DNA of 64,000 nucleotides, taken from positions 2,170,001-2,234,000 of the forward strand of contig CAMRHE010000197.1 in NCBI GenBank assembly GCA_947044405.1. Reading direction: 5' to 3'. The notes under the pieces were generated by a model. It was not told the DNA's origin. It did not search any database and worked only from the letters and a program-made list of their open reading frames with translations. Made by a program: the position numbers and the translations under genes. Shown piece after piece: positions 47,385 to 60,122 of the stretch (position 1 is its first letter; each line of letters opens with the position of its first letter). This DNA comes from Leptodactylus fallax (Eukaryota; Chordata; Amphibia; Anura; Leptodactylidae).

Positions 47385-48955
47385 CACTGTGTTCCAAATT
47401 AATATGCAAATAATATTTTCTCATATTTTCCAAAATTACCTATATGAATTGCAGTCATTGTAATTTTCCAGTCATCAACTATTCAAGTATAATTGAAAGG
47501 TTTTTGAACAAACTGCCTATGATAACAGTATATTTAAAAAAAAAAAAATAAACACTCAAAATGCATGTTTTAAATTATTATGCACAGCAGAATTTGCAAC
47601 CTTTTCATTTTTATTAAGAACAAAAAAATGGTCATTGTGAAATTATAAGCATTAGCAGGTTATTACAAACTGAAATCAAACAGTTTTCAAGCCAAAACTT
47701 TATTCTAGGTGATGTTACATTTGCACATAGGACCCCTTGTTCGAAAGAAGCTTCTGAACTCTCTCGTCCATTGAATTTGTCAGTTTTTGGATGGTTTCTG
47801 CTTCAATTGTTTTGCATGAGGACAGAATACCCTCCCAGAGCTGTTGCTTAGATGTGAACTGCCTCCCGCCATCATAGACACTCCTTTTGATGATGCTCCA
47901 GAGGTTCTCAATGGGGTTGAGGTCAGGGAAGCATGGGGGCCACACCATAAGTTTGTCCCCTTTTATGCTCATAGCAGCCAGAGATGCAGATGTGTTATTT
48001 GCAGCATGAGATGGTGCATTATCATGCATGAAAATGATCTTTCTGCGGAATGCATGGTTCTTCTTCTTGAACCATGGCAGGAAGTGCTGTTTGAGAAACT
48101 CCACATACATTATGGAGTTCATCTTTACCCCTTCAGGGATCCTAAAGGGGCCGACAATCTCTCTCCCCATGATTCCAGCCCAAAACATTACTCCACCTCC
48201 TCTTTGTTGGCGCCGTAGCCGTGTTTGCATGGGGTGTCCATCAACAAGCCATCCTCCACTCCATCCATCTGGACCATCAAGCGTTGCACGGCACTCATCG
48301 GTGAACAAAACAGTTTTGAAGTCAGTCTTCATGTATTGTTTGGCCCACTGGAGCCGTTTCTGCTTGTGTGCAGTGGATAGAGGAGGTCAACAGGATGGCT
48401 TACGCACAGCTGCAAACCTCTGAAGGACCCTGCATCTTGTTGTTCGGGGGCCGTTGGAGGCACCAGCAGCTTCAAAAACTTGTCTGCTGCTATGACAAGG
48501 CATTTTTGAAACTGCTCTTTTAACCTGACGTAATTGCCTGTTGGAAAGAGTCCTCAATTTTCCCTTATCACCACGCACACGTGTGTGCTGTGAATCAGCT
48601 ACATACTTCTTGATTGTGCGATGATCACGATGAAGTGTCTTGGCAATGTTGATTGTAGTCATGCTTTGACCTAAACACTCCACAATTTGTTGCTTCTCAG
48701 CAGCCGACACATCCTTTTTCTTTCCCATTTTGGCTGAAAATGTAGGCTGCTTAATAATGTGGGACAGCCTTCTTAAGTAGTCTTGCCTTTAGTTGGACAC
48801 ACCTGCCAAACTAATTAGCACAGGTGTCTGCAATTGCTTTCAGTGATATAAAGAGTCCTGACACACATCACCATCAATGAGTTTAACTGACAAACAAAAA
48901 AATTCTTACCTTATCACTCCTAAACACTTTTTGCATAATAATTTGGAACACAGTG
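47385..48955 (-). mobile_element. DD37E Tc1/mariner-type transposon, nearly intact
   Basis: TA at 47383-47384 and 48956-48957 flanks ends CACTGTGTTCCAAATTA/CACTGTGTTCCAAATTA (inverted, about 27 bp). The 1.57 kb element is complete at both ends, with one transposase gene broken only by one stop. It has been inserted into X-family DNA: joining the flanks across one TA restores the block GGATAACATACTTAATGTCA seen uninterrupted near 25990. Confidence 0.95.
47715..48728 (-). pseudogene. DD37E transposase, single TGA stop
   Basis: A 337-residue frame from the ATG at 48728 to a stop at 47715. The N-terminus (MGKKKDVSAAEKQQIVECLG onward) forms a helix-turn-helix DNA-binding part; the C-terminal half has LFTDECR, MHDNAPSHA and DLNPIENLW. 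Counting within the downstream segment, the catalytic residues are D12, D104 and E142, with 37 residues between the last two, so DD37E rather than the DD34E of classic Tc1. A DD37E family called Traveler has been reported from vertebrates including frogs; membership is inferred from this spacing. The only defect seen is an in-frame TGA at 48387-48389, consistent with CGA to TGA change at a CpG. Confidence 0.9.
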
Positions 48956-51524
48956 TAATGTCATATGTGGGTATAAACTGCTGTTTGGGCACAGCCGGGC
49001 ACAGAATGGAATGAGCGATATTTGGTTTTTGGCGCACAGATTTAGACAGTTTATCTTTTGGACATCATGTCACTTTTGCAGAGCTCCTGAAATGCCAGTA
49101 AAGTGGAATCCCCTGACATGTGTCCCCATTTTGGAAACTACCCCCCCGAAGGAATTTATCCAGGGGTACTGTGAGCATTTTTAACCACCAAGCGTTGCTA
49201 TAATTTATTCTCCAGAAATTAATATGCAGCTGATTTTTTTTTCCAATTTTTCCAGGAATATGTAATTTCAGTGCATAATATGTTGTGTCCGGCTTCTATC
49301 AGATATGAACGCTCCAAAAGCTGTTGTGCCCGGGATACCCACTGAACAGTTTTTGGAGTGTTTGTGTCTGCTGACACAAAATATCAGGCAATGAAATGGC
49401 GAATCTGTGGAAAAATTGCAATTTTTCCTTTTCATTATCAGCTGCGCATTCATTTATTGAAATTAAATGAATGCAATACTCAAGGGTTAAAAATGCTCGC
49501 TATCCCAATTGATAAATCCCTTCAGGGGTGTAGTTTCGGAAATTGGGGTCACAAGTCTGCGGATTCCACTTTACTGACAATTCAGGGGCTCTGCAAAAGT
49601 TGCATGACGTCCAAAAACCAAACTGTGCTTCAAAACCAAAATAACGCTCCTTCCCTTCTGTGGCCGGCTATACCCAAACAGCTGTTTGTACCCACATATG
49701 GCAATAAGTACATTATCCTAGGTACAACAGTGTCATACATGTGGGCGTAAACTGCTGTTTGGGCACACAGGAGGGTGCAGATGTGAAGGAGCGCTATGTG
49801 GGTTTTGGAGCGTAGATTTAGATTGTTGGATTTTGGACGCCATGTCATATTTGCAGAGACCCTAAAATTGCCCCTTCTTGGGTAATTCCAATTTACTGGC
49901 ACCTCCAGGGATCTGCAAAAACAACATGGCATCCAGAAAGTCCCTCTAAATCTGTACTCCAAAAGCTAAAAAGTGCAGTTCTCCTTCCCTTCTGAGCCCT
50001 AAAGTGTGCCCAAGCAGCAGTTTACACCCACATATATAATTTTTTTGTACCTGGGATAGCCCACTTAATAGTTTTAGGAGTGTATGTCTCTGATGATTCA
50101 AAGTGGGTACAACGTATTGAGGACCAAAATGGCATATTTCTTTAAAAATTTCAGTTTTCACTTTGTACATTAATTTTTGTGAAGCATTTTTAGCCTCAAA
50201 ATAATAATACTCCTTGAGAAATTCCTTGAGGGGTGTAGTTTCTAAAATGGGGTCACTTTTGAGGGGTTGTATTGGTACTCTAGGGGCTGTGCAAATGCAA
50301 TATGGTACCTGAAAACTATTCCAGCAAAATCTGCCCTCCAAAAGCCAAATAGCGCTCTTTCCATTCTGAGCCCCACCATGTACCTATACAGCAGTCTACG
50401 ACTACATATGGCGCATTTCTGTGTTCAGGAGAAATTATGTAACAAACTGTGGTGTGTTTTTGCTTCTTTATCCCCTTGTAAAAATTAAAAATATGTCGCT
50501 AAATGGACGGTTTATTGGAAAAAAAGTAATTTTTAATTTTTACATCCCAATGCTAATATAATCTGTGAAACAGCTGTAGGGTCAAAATGCTCACCATACC
50601 CTTTGAGAAATTCCTTGAGGGGTGTAGTTTCCAAAATGTGGTTACTTTTTGGGAGTTTCCATTGTATTGGTACTCTAGGGGCTCTGCAAATGAGACATGG
50701 CACCTGAAAACTATTCCTGCAAAATCTAATTTTCAAACACCCAATGTCGCTCCTTTCCTTCTGTGAACTGCTGTGTGCCCAAAGATCAGTTTACACCCAC
50801 ATCTGGGGTATTTCTATGCTTGGAAGAAATTGCACAAAGGGCTGTGAGATGTATTTTCTCCTTCAACCCTTTGTGAATGTGCTAATTTTAGGGATAAATG
50901 AATGTATTATTGGATAAAAATGAAATGTCTAAATTTCACCTTCATATTGTTTTAATTCCCGTGAAATGCTTAAAGGGTTAACAAACTTCCCAAATGCTTT
51001 TTTGAATTATTTGAGGGGTGCAGTTTTGAAAATGGGGTGATTTATGGGGCCTTTATAATCCTCTTTAGAATTGAAGTGGTCCCTAAAAAAATGAGTTTGG
51101 GAAATTTTCTTGTAAATCTGGAAAATCGCTATTACACTTGTAAGCCTTCTAAAGTCCAAAATAAATTAAAGAACGATTAAAAGATGATACCGATATAAAG
51201 CAGAGATATGGTAGATAATATTTATTCATGTATTTTGTTGGCATGACTATCTGTCTGAAAAGCAGAGCATTTCACATCTTGAAAATTGCGTTTTTTTTTC
51301 CAAATTTCCATCAAATTTCCAAATTTTTTATAAATAAATACAAAAATATTGATCAATGGTTACCACTAACATGAAGAACAATGTGTCATGAAAAAACACT
51401 TAAAATCACTTGTGTAAGTTATAGCGTCTCAAAGTTATCGCCATATAAAGTGACACATGTCAGTTTTGAAAAATGAGGCCTGGTCCATAAGGCACTTTTC
51501 GGCCCGGTCCTTAACCGTTTGAAG
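48956..51524 (+). repeat. X-family element, right part (X4)
   Basis: Continues the block order of X2 from its position near 26000: a palindrome centred near 49320 (with ATATGTTGTG and CCAAAAGCTGTTGTGCCC), the direct-repeat array (50230-50760), a GTGAAATGCTTAAAGGGTTA block, and the terminal CGGCCCGGTCCTTAA block ending near 51520. A short piece to the left, 47361-47384, belongs to it, separated by the DD37E element. The right TTAA end is degraded. Confidence 0.75.
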
Positions 51525-51778
51525 AACGTAACCTGTAATGAATGGTAGATAGGGAATAGAGGGAAGGAGAAGCAGGGAGGGAAAAAGAGTCAACACAGCA
51601 ATGCAGTATGATATATGCAATGTACTTTAAGGCAATAGGTCAGGAGGATCTAAATAATATTGTGGCAATATATATAAACAGGGGTAGTCTGTGCAATGGA
51701 TGTAGTAATACACAGACTATTGCCAATTGTGGCAGTCCAGACAGCAATTTATTATATCTTTCCCTCTATGGCACAGAT
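51525..51778. other. Unclassified non-coding DNA
   Basis: Short A/G-rich stretch between repeats; nothing recognised. Confidence 0.4.
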
Positions 51779-51797
51779 TACGGGGTGATGCACAATT

Positions 51798-52530
51798 TAA
51801 CCACTTCCATACCAGATGCTTTACCTCCCTTCCAGACCAGACTCATTTTCGGGTTTTTTGTATGTGCAGTTTTGAGGGCTATAACATTTTTATCATATGC
51901 GTTATTCAACTAATTTCTGCGTCTTTTTTCGGTGACACGTAAGGCTTTATTTTTATGTTGTTTTTATTTTTGCATGTGTTTTAATTTTTTTTTATATCCG
52001 GGAAAATATAAATAAAAACGTGTCTATTTTTCACTTTTCATTTTTTTTTTATTTAATAACACAAAGTGCTACTAAAAAACATTATAAAATAGTTTTTACT
52101 CTCCGTTACGATAATTTTCATTTTTTATGGTGTAGTCAGGGGTGGGGCTATAACCTGTAATAAGGGTGTTTTATTGGCGTATTATTTTATTTATTTATTT
52201 TATCATTTTATTTACATTTTTTTTTACTTTTCTATTAATTTTTTTTTTTTTTTTTTTTTACATTGTGTCCCCATAAGGTCATAATAGACCTTATGGGGAC
52301 ACAATGATTCCTTTTTTTTTGTTGGGGAGCCTGATTTCCCCTGTAACTGGGACTGGTACATCTAGCCCCAATTGCAGGAGGAATACAGCCTCCTGCATGT
52401 TACTTGAACAATACTATAGAGCTGATCTGGGTCCTGTAGGACCCAGCAGCTCTTGCAGACGCTGCACCCGGCAGATCACATGACCGCCGGGTCAGAGGGC
52501 GGCCACAAGATGGCAGCACCCATAGCACTG
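51798..52530. repeat. AT-rich interspersed repeat with a long hairpin
   Basis: Begins TTTAACCACTTCCATACCAG, contains long T-rich stretches, the hairpin at 52261-52306, and a GC-rich end with CCTGTAGGACCCAGCAGCTC and a CACATGACCGCCGGGTCAGA block. It looks like another non-coding TTAA-type frog element; the right boundary is not clear. Confidence 0.5.
52261..52306. other. Perfect 20-bp hairpin
   Basis: CATTGTGTCCCCATAAGGTC (52261-52280) pairs without mismatch with GACCTTATGGGGACACAATG (52287-52306) around the loop ATAATA. Flanked by T runs on both sides. Confidence 0.95.
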
Positions 52531-52859
52531 TATACAGCGCTCATCGAGCACTAGGGCACTAGGGGAATATTATGAGGGGATAGATGAGATATAGGTGCCA
52601 TGATGAGTCAAAAATGGGGAATATGAAGAGATTACTGAATCCACTGATGATCCTATTGCAGGTAAGACCTGGCAACCGGGTCAGGGTGACAGGATGATAT
52701 CAGAGGAAGCGGATGGTGGCAGCTGAAATAGTAACAAATCCATCCGATGCTCAGATCTAAAATTAAAAAAACCTGCCTGTGGTAGGTCTAAGGCAAGCTC
52801 ACGTGGGGGTAATGGTGGCACTGGTTGTGCTGGCAGACACGTTTCCAGTGCTGCTTGTG

Positions 52860-53520
52860 TTGGCGGAAGCAATTGCGTGCAGTCATCTCCAGTATGGGAA
52901 TTTTTTTTGTACGTTACCAAATGACAAATTCATGCCAAGGTTCAAAATTTGCAAGCAGAAAATAAACCATGACCATACAGCCACAAGTGTAGAAACTAGG
53001 TCTCCCTGTACTCACATGAAATGGCATCACCAGGTCATTTGGCAAATAGAATTGGGGGTGGCACTGGCAGACAAAGTGAACAAGATTTTCCTACTCCTTC
53101 TCCTCTTCTTTGTTGGCAGGCCACATCCACACCTAGCATATGGTCATCATCCTTATCATCATCATCTCTGTCTGCTTCTCCTCCTCCAGTCAGTCATCCA
53201 TAAGGGAATGTGTGTCCAGGAAACAGCAATACGCATCCAGTCATCCAGCTGCTCTTCAACTGTTTTTCCAACTGATGGCATGCAGTCAGTCTCGATGTAG
53301 GATACCTAGCTTCCATGTTTTCTTTATGAAAGCTGTCCCTGTTTGATATTGTTTATGTGACAAAAGGTGCTCGCCACCATTGACATGTGGAGCAGCAAAT
53401 ATGGCCATGGACAAAACACATCATAAGGAGATTTATGCAACTTCCATTGGTAGCTGTATTAATTCCTAACCACTGAGCATCCATCAATTCTGGCTGCAGG
53501 CAGCAAGTTCTATCAGTTAG
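52860..53520 (+). pseudogene. Decayed hAT transposase with BED zinc finger
   Basis: Around 52893-53040 the plus strand encodes a BED-finger pattern: aromatic FF, then PNDKFMPRFKICKQKINHDH and a histidine-rich HMKWHH end; the first zinc-binding cysteine is lost (RFKIC) and a T run shifts the frame. Near 53370 a second segment reads TIDMWSSKYGHG, the conserved start of the hAT catalytic core. Stops and shifts separate the pieces. It may derive from a ZBED-type hAT element. Identification is by motif memory only. Confidence 0.5.
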
Positions 53521-53547
53521 AGCTGTATAGTAAAAATTTAGCAATAT

Positions 53548-53693
53548 ATTTATATTATGCTTACTTATATAGCGCCATCATATTCCTCAGTGCTTTACAG
53601 ATATTGTCCCATATAGGGCTCACAATCTATATTCCCTAACAGTATGTCTTTGGAGTGTCCAGAGGAAACCCATGCAAACATGGGGAGAACATA
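53548..53693 (+). repeat. SINE-like repeat fragment
   Basis: ACTTATATAGCGCCATCATA through GGAAACCCATGCAAACATGG and GGAGAACATACA is part of a repeat widely dispersed in amphibians and fish. It is cut at its right end by the Tc1 insertion at 53694. Related to the block at 35700. Confidence 0.7.
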
Positions 53694-55272
<1,579 letters not shown>

Positions 55273-55463
55273 TATATGTCAGTCTTAATAAATTGGCTCC
55301 ATTGTACTTAGAATGAGCACCATATTAATAAAACACCTGGGTGAGTGCCAATTATTTCTATTAATTTATTACAAAACTATCTTTCATCAGCCCTCTCCTC
55401 ACTATAAAACACACTAGTCCATTATCCTACTGACTGTATTATGTGCTATATTCTGTGTTTACT

Positions 55464-55475
55464 CTAGTTTACTAT
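55464..55475. other. 12-bp target duplication, left copy, of the composite PLE
   Basis: CTAGTTTACTAT here is repeated exactly at 60534-60545, on the other side of the composite element. Confidence 0.85.
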
Positions 55476-55520
55476 TGGAAGAGTGAATAAATCAGGCGAT
55501 ACCTTTTAGAGGCTAACTGA

Positions 55521-55580
55521 GTATATTTATAAGTAAGCTTTCAGGAGTGCTCGCTCCCTTCATCAGACATGGTGTGATAC
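55521..55580 (-). ncRNA. Candidate hammerhead ribozyme, copy A pLTR
   Basis: Minus strand: CTGATGA, then stem II GGAG/CTCC, then GAAA, stem III AG/CT with loop CTTA, cleavage-site T. Stem I starts TGT/ATA (with a G-U pair) and continues as GTAT/ATAC after an internal loop. Weaker stem I than the PLE-2 motif. Confidence 0.6.
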
Positions 55581-55833
55581 AAGAACTGAAAATTAACAGA
55601 TTTTTATACACATGGTTTTCAAAGCATTTTAGAGTCCTTAAAAAAAATTGCAATCTAAGTAGAGAAGTTATTTACAACAGGTCAAAAAAACAGTCTGGAA
55701 ACTTGTGGGGTGTGACGGAGGGATCAGTAATTCTTGCTGTTATCTGTTTGCTATCAGGAGGTGATTTGTGACCCTCACAGGTCACACATAGTGTGATTTG
55801 AAGCTGGCATGAATATTGAGTTCAGTTCATGGT

Positions 55834-58494
55834 TCAAACATAGTGTGACATGAAGCTGGCATGAATATTAAGTCCAAATTGCAGAGTTTGAAATTTTTGC
55901 ATAAATTTGTACTCCATTTCTTTTCTTTTCTCCTGTGTCTTAAAATGTCCCATTAAAACCACAACCCGCAAATCTTCAATAGAGTGGTTTTCTCCGGAGA
56001 AATGTGCGGCCACTGGGAGATCGGTTCTGCTGTTATTAATGGTGGATCTGTGTGAGTTCATTCGTTGACTGAGTCTCTGCCCTGTTTCCCCCACATAGAG
56101 GCCTGTGGTGGGACATTGCACACACATTATGAGGTACACCACATTGGAAGACCTGCAGGAAAATGTCCCCCTAATTCTGTGCACCTATTGTGACTGTGGG
56201 ATAGGTACACTGTCAGCGGTGTGGATGTGCTTGCAGGTCATGCACCTTTTATGTAGGCAAGGTGAGGTGCCATTTTCAGTTGGGGCCTTCAGGGCACTCC
56301 GGACGATAATGCGCCTCAGGTTTGGTGGTTGTCGAAAGGAGAGGAGAGGGGGGACTGGAAATATGTCCTTGAGTCTGTTGTCCCTATGTAGTACAGGTTG
56401 GAGCTCCTTGGCAATCCTTCGTAGGATCTCCAGCTGTGGGTTGTAGGTGACAACTAGGGGCACTCGGGCTTCTTTCTGGGTCTCTCTATATGTGAGCAGA
56501 CTGTCTCTGTTAATGGCTGCTGCTTTGTTTAATTGGTTGTCTGTCACTTTTGGTTTGTATCCCAATCTGAGAAATTTCATCCTCAGATCCAGGAGGTGCT
56601 TGTCCAGGTCTGCTTTGTTGGAGCAAATACGATTGTATCGTATAGCCTGGCTGTAGATTATAGATTGTCTTGTGTGCTTGGGGTGGAAGCTGTCGTTTCT
56701 CAGGTAGGCCGTTCTGTCTGTGGGTTTGTGGTATATTGATGTGAGTAGCCGGTGGTCTTTAATGTATATTGTGGTATCCAGAAAGTGAATTTCACTCCCT
56801 GAATAGCTAAGTTTAAGGTTGATGGTCGGGTGAAAGTCATTGAAGTCATTATGGAATTGAAGTAGGGCCTCCTCACCTGCAGTCCAGATGACAAGGATAT
56901 CATCGATATAACGAAGGTAAATCATAGGTTTGGTGGTGCATGTTGATAAATATGTTCCTTCCATTTCTGCCATAAAGAGATTTGCATATTGGGGTGCACA
57001 TCTGGTCCCCATTGAAGTTCCCATTCGCTGTAGATATAGATCCTCTCCAAAGGTAAAATGGTTGTGGCTAAGGATGAATTGTATGAGCTGCGTTACTGGT
57101 TCTGTTGGGAGGTTTTGTTTTGCCAGGTGTACCCGACATGCTGCAACTCCATCCTTGTGGGGAATGTTAGTATACAGGGATTCCACATCCATGGTGGCCA
57201 AAATGGTACCCTCAGGTAGAGGGCCCAGGGCATTCAGTTTGTTAAGAAGGTCAGTGGTGTCCTGGATATAGCTTGGAGTATCCCTGACAAGGGGTTTTAG
57301 GAGATTTTCCACCCAACCTGAGATGTTTTCTGTCAGTGTCCCAATGCCAGAAATGATAGGCCTCCCAGGGTTGCCATCTTTGTGTATCTTTGGGAGCATA
57401 TAGAAGCAGCCCGGCCTGGGATCTTGGGGGATAAGTCCTTTTACCTGATTCTGGATCTGGACTGGAAACTCCTTGATCATACTCTTTAGTTCTTTCATAT
57501 AGGCCTCTGTGGGATCACTTCCAAGTTTGGAGTAATGGATGGGATTTGACAGTTGTCTGTTTGCTTCCTGGATATAGTCTGAGGTGTTCATTATGACTAT
57601 TGCGCCCCCTTTGTCAGCTGGTTTTATTATTATATCCTGATTTTCTTTCAGTGATGTAATAGCCTTCTGTTCCTGCAGGGTTAGGTTATGCACCTGTTTC
57701 TTTTGTTTCTCTAGGATTTCTGATTTTACTTTGCTTCTGAAACAGTCAATATATTTATCCAGTGCTGCATTAGCTCCAGGGCGTGGGGTCCAGGTAGATT
57801 TTTTGGTAGGATTCCTTATGGGCTGTTCCATCTCAGAGTCGCTGCTGTATGGAGGGTCTTTGTCATAAAAATATTCCCTTAATCTCATTTTTCTGAAAAA
57901 CTCCTCCATATCATTGCAGAGTTGGATATGGTCAGTGTGTGCCGAGGGGCAGAAGGAGAGACCTTTGGAGAGAACTGACATTTCGTGTTTGTTTGGCTCA
58001 TAAGAGGAAAGATTCACAACACAGCTTTGCTGAGCTGGGCTAGTACTTGCGGTTGTAGTAATGAGGCCTTTTTGTCTCAGTCTGTGGAGCTTTTTCTTTT
58101 TGTTGTTAATAAGCATATCCTGAAGTTTCCAGTAGTATGTGTGGAGTCTGGCCTTCATTTCCTCTGTGTCATTAGCCAATGATTTCAGGGCCTGTATCTC
58201 ATCCTGTGTTCTTTTTTTGTTGTTATAGGAAATTTTTATCATATTGTTCCGCAGCCTTTCAGATGTCCGAATACATAGTTGTTCTGCATATCGGCTGTTG
58301 TAGGTGTGCCGGGTTGGGTTACGTAAATTGAAGCCTTTTGGGATGAGTCTCTCCTTTTTGCATTTTGTTAAGAAGAAGATGTCGCTGTTGAGTTGTGCAA
58401 GTTTCTTAAGCCGGTTTTTCAGTTCCATTCTTTTGCGGTACATTGTGGTATCTTTCAAGTTGATAGTAGTATAATGTTGTACCGTGTTAGCCAT
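55834..58494 (-). pseudogene. PLE-1 copy A reverse transcriptase and GIY-YIG endonuclease, one stop
   Basis: One frame of 886 codons from the ATG at 58494, interrupted only by TAG at 56185-56187 (copy B has CAG there). Residues 1-280 are a basic N-terminal region. The reverse transcriptase has KPADKGG (291-297), YMLPKIHK (365-372), the first catalytic aspartate D436 in MDVESLYTNIP, GTSMGTRCAP, and YIDD (529-532). A Cys cluster (C746, C751, C754) leads to the endonuclease, where VVYLIMC and LYVGETGQRLSQRM form the GIY-YIG core. PLE enzymes nick DNA and copy their RNA at the nick. The stop lies between the two domains, so a reverse transcriptase without endonuclease could still be made. Confidence 0.95.
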
Positions 58495-58548
58495 TGAAAG
58501 TAGTGGAAGAGTGAAGAAATCAGGCGATACCTTTTAGAGGCTAACTGA

Positions 58549-58608
58549 GTATATTTATAAGTAAGCTTTCAGGAGTGCTCGCTCCCTTCATCAGACATGG
58601 TGTGATAC
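58549..58608 (-). ncRNA. Candidate hammerhead ribozyme, copy B pLTR
   Basis: Same sequence and fold as at 55521-55580. It lies just downstream (on the minus strand) of copy B's coding region end and immediately upstream of copy A's start, where self-cleavage would separate tandem transcripts. Confidence 0.6.
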
Positions 58609-58862
58609 AAGAACTGAAAATTAACAGATTTTTATACACATGGTTTTCAAAGCATTTTAGAGTCCTTAAAAAAAAATTGCAATCTAAGTAGAGAAGTTAT
58701 TTACAACAGGTCAAAAAAACAGTCTGGAAACTTGTGGTGCGTGATGGAGGGATCAGTAATTCTTGCTGTTATCTGTTTGCTATCAGGAGGTGATTTGTGA
58801 CCCTCACAGGTCACACATAGTGTGATTTGAAGCTGGCATGAATATTGAGTTCAGTTCATGGT

Positions 58863-60122
58863 TCAAACATAGTGTGACATGAAGCTGGCATGAATATTAA
58901 GTCCAAATTGCAGAGTTTGAAATTTTTGCATAAATTTGTACTCCATTTCTTTTCTTTTCTCCTGTGTCTTAAAATGTCCCATTAAAACTACAACCCGCAA
59001 ATCTTCAATAGAGTGGTTTTCTCCGGAGAAATGTGTGGCCACTGGGAGATCGGTTCTGCTGTTATTAATGGTGGATCTGTGTGAGTTCATTCGTTGACTG
59101 AGTCTCTGCCCTGTTTCCCCCACATAGAGGCCTGTGGTGGGACATTGCACACACATTATGAGGTACACCACATTGGAAGACCTGCAGGAAAATGTCCCCC
59201 TAATTCTGTGCACCTGTTGTGACTGTGGGATAGGTACACTGTCAGCGGTGTGGATGTGCTTGCAGGTCATGCACCTTTTATGTAGGCAAGGTGAGGTGCC
59301 ATTTTCAGTTGGGGCCTTCAGGGCACTCCGGACGATAATGCGCCTCAGGTTTGGTGGTTGTCGAAAGGAGAGGAGAGGGGGGACTGGAAATATGTCCTTG
59401 AGTCTGTTGTCCCTATGTAGTACAGGTTGGAGCTCCTTGGCAATCCTTCGTAGGATCTCCAGCTGTGGGTTGTAGGTGACAACTAGGGGCACTCGGGCTT
59501 CTTTCTGGGTCTCTCTATATGTGAGCAGACTGTCTCTGTTAATGGCTGCTGCTTTGTTTAATTGGTTGTCTGTCACTTTTGATTTGTATCCCAATCTGAG
59601 AAATTTCATCCTCAGATCCAGGAGGTGCTTGTCCAGGTCTGTTTTGTCGGAGCAAATACGATTGTATCGTATAGCCTGGCTGTAGATTATAGATTGTCTT
59701 GTGTGCTTGGGGTGGAAGCTGTCGTTTCTCAGGTAGGCCGTTCTGTCTGTGGGTTTGTGGTATATTGATGTGAGTAGCCGGTGGTCTTTAATGTATATTG
59801 TGGTATCCAGAAAGTGAATTTCACTCCCTGAATAGCTAAGTTTAAGGTTGATGGTCGGGTGAAAGTCATTGAAGTCATTATGGAATTGAAGTAGGGCCTC
59901 CTCACCTGCAGTCCAGATGACAAGGATATCATCGATATAACGAAGGTAAATCATAGGTTTGGTGGTGCATGTTGATAAATATGTTCCTTCCATTTCTGCC
60001 ATAAAGAGATTTGCATATTGGGGTGCACATCTGGTCCCCATTGAAGTTCCCATTCGCTGTAGATATAGATCCTCTCCAAAGGTAAAATGGTTGTGGCTAA
60101 GGATGAATTGTATGAGCTGCAT
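58863..60122 (-). CDS. PLE-1 copy B, 5'-truncated RT plus intact GIY-YIG endonuclease
   Basis: An open frame of 419 residues. It begins at a methionine created at the junction with the inverted pLTR (MQLIQFIL; copy A has TQLIQFIL at residue 468). The remaining part includes GTSMGTRCAP, YIDD, the Cys cluster and the full endonuclease with no stop. It lacks the fingers and the first catalytic aspartate of the reverse transcriptase, so polymerase activity is not expected. Whether the endonuclease portion is made is unknown. Confidence 0.85.
   Translation of the reverse strand: MQLIQFILSHNHFTFGEDLYLQRMGTSMGTRCAPQYANLFMAEMEGTYLSTCTTKPMIYLRYIDDILVIWTAGEEALLQFHNDFNDFHPTINLKLSYSGSEIHFLDTTIYIKDHRLLTSIYHKPTDRTAYLRNDSFHPKHTRQSIIYSQAIRYNRICSDKTDLDKHLLDLRMKFLRLGYKSKVTDNQLNKAAAINRDSLLTYRETQKEARVPLVVTYNPQLEILRRIAKELQPVLHRDNRLKDIFPVPPLLSFRQPPNLRRIIVRSALKAPTENGTSPCLHKRCMTCKHIHTADSVPIPQSQQVHRIRGTFSCRSSNVVYLIMCVQCPTTGLYVGETGQRLSQRMNSHRSTINNSRTDLPVATHFSGENHSIEDLRVVVLMGHFKTQEKRKEMEYKFMQKFQTLQFGLNIHASFMSHYV

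Noticed and set aside
56105..57271. Plus-strand frames of up to 113 codons, repeated at 59134-59475
   Set aside because: They are antisense shadows of the PLE reverse transcriptase and are duplicated only because the element is.
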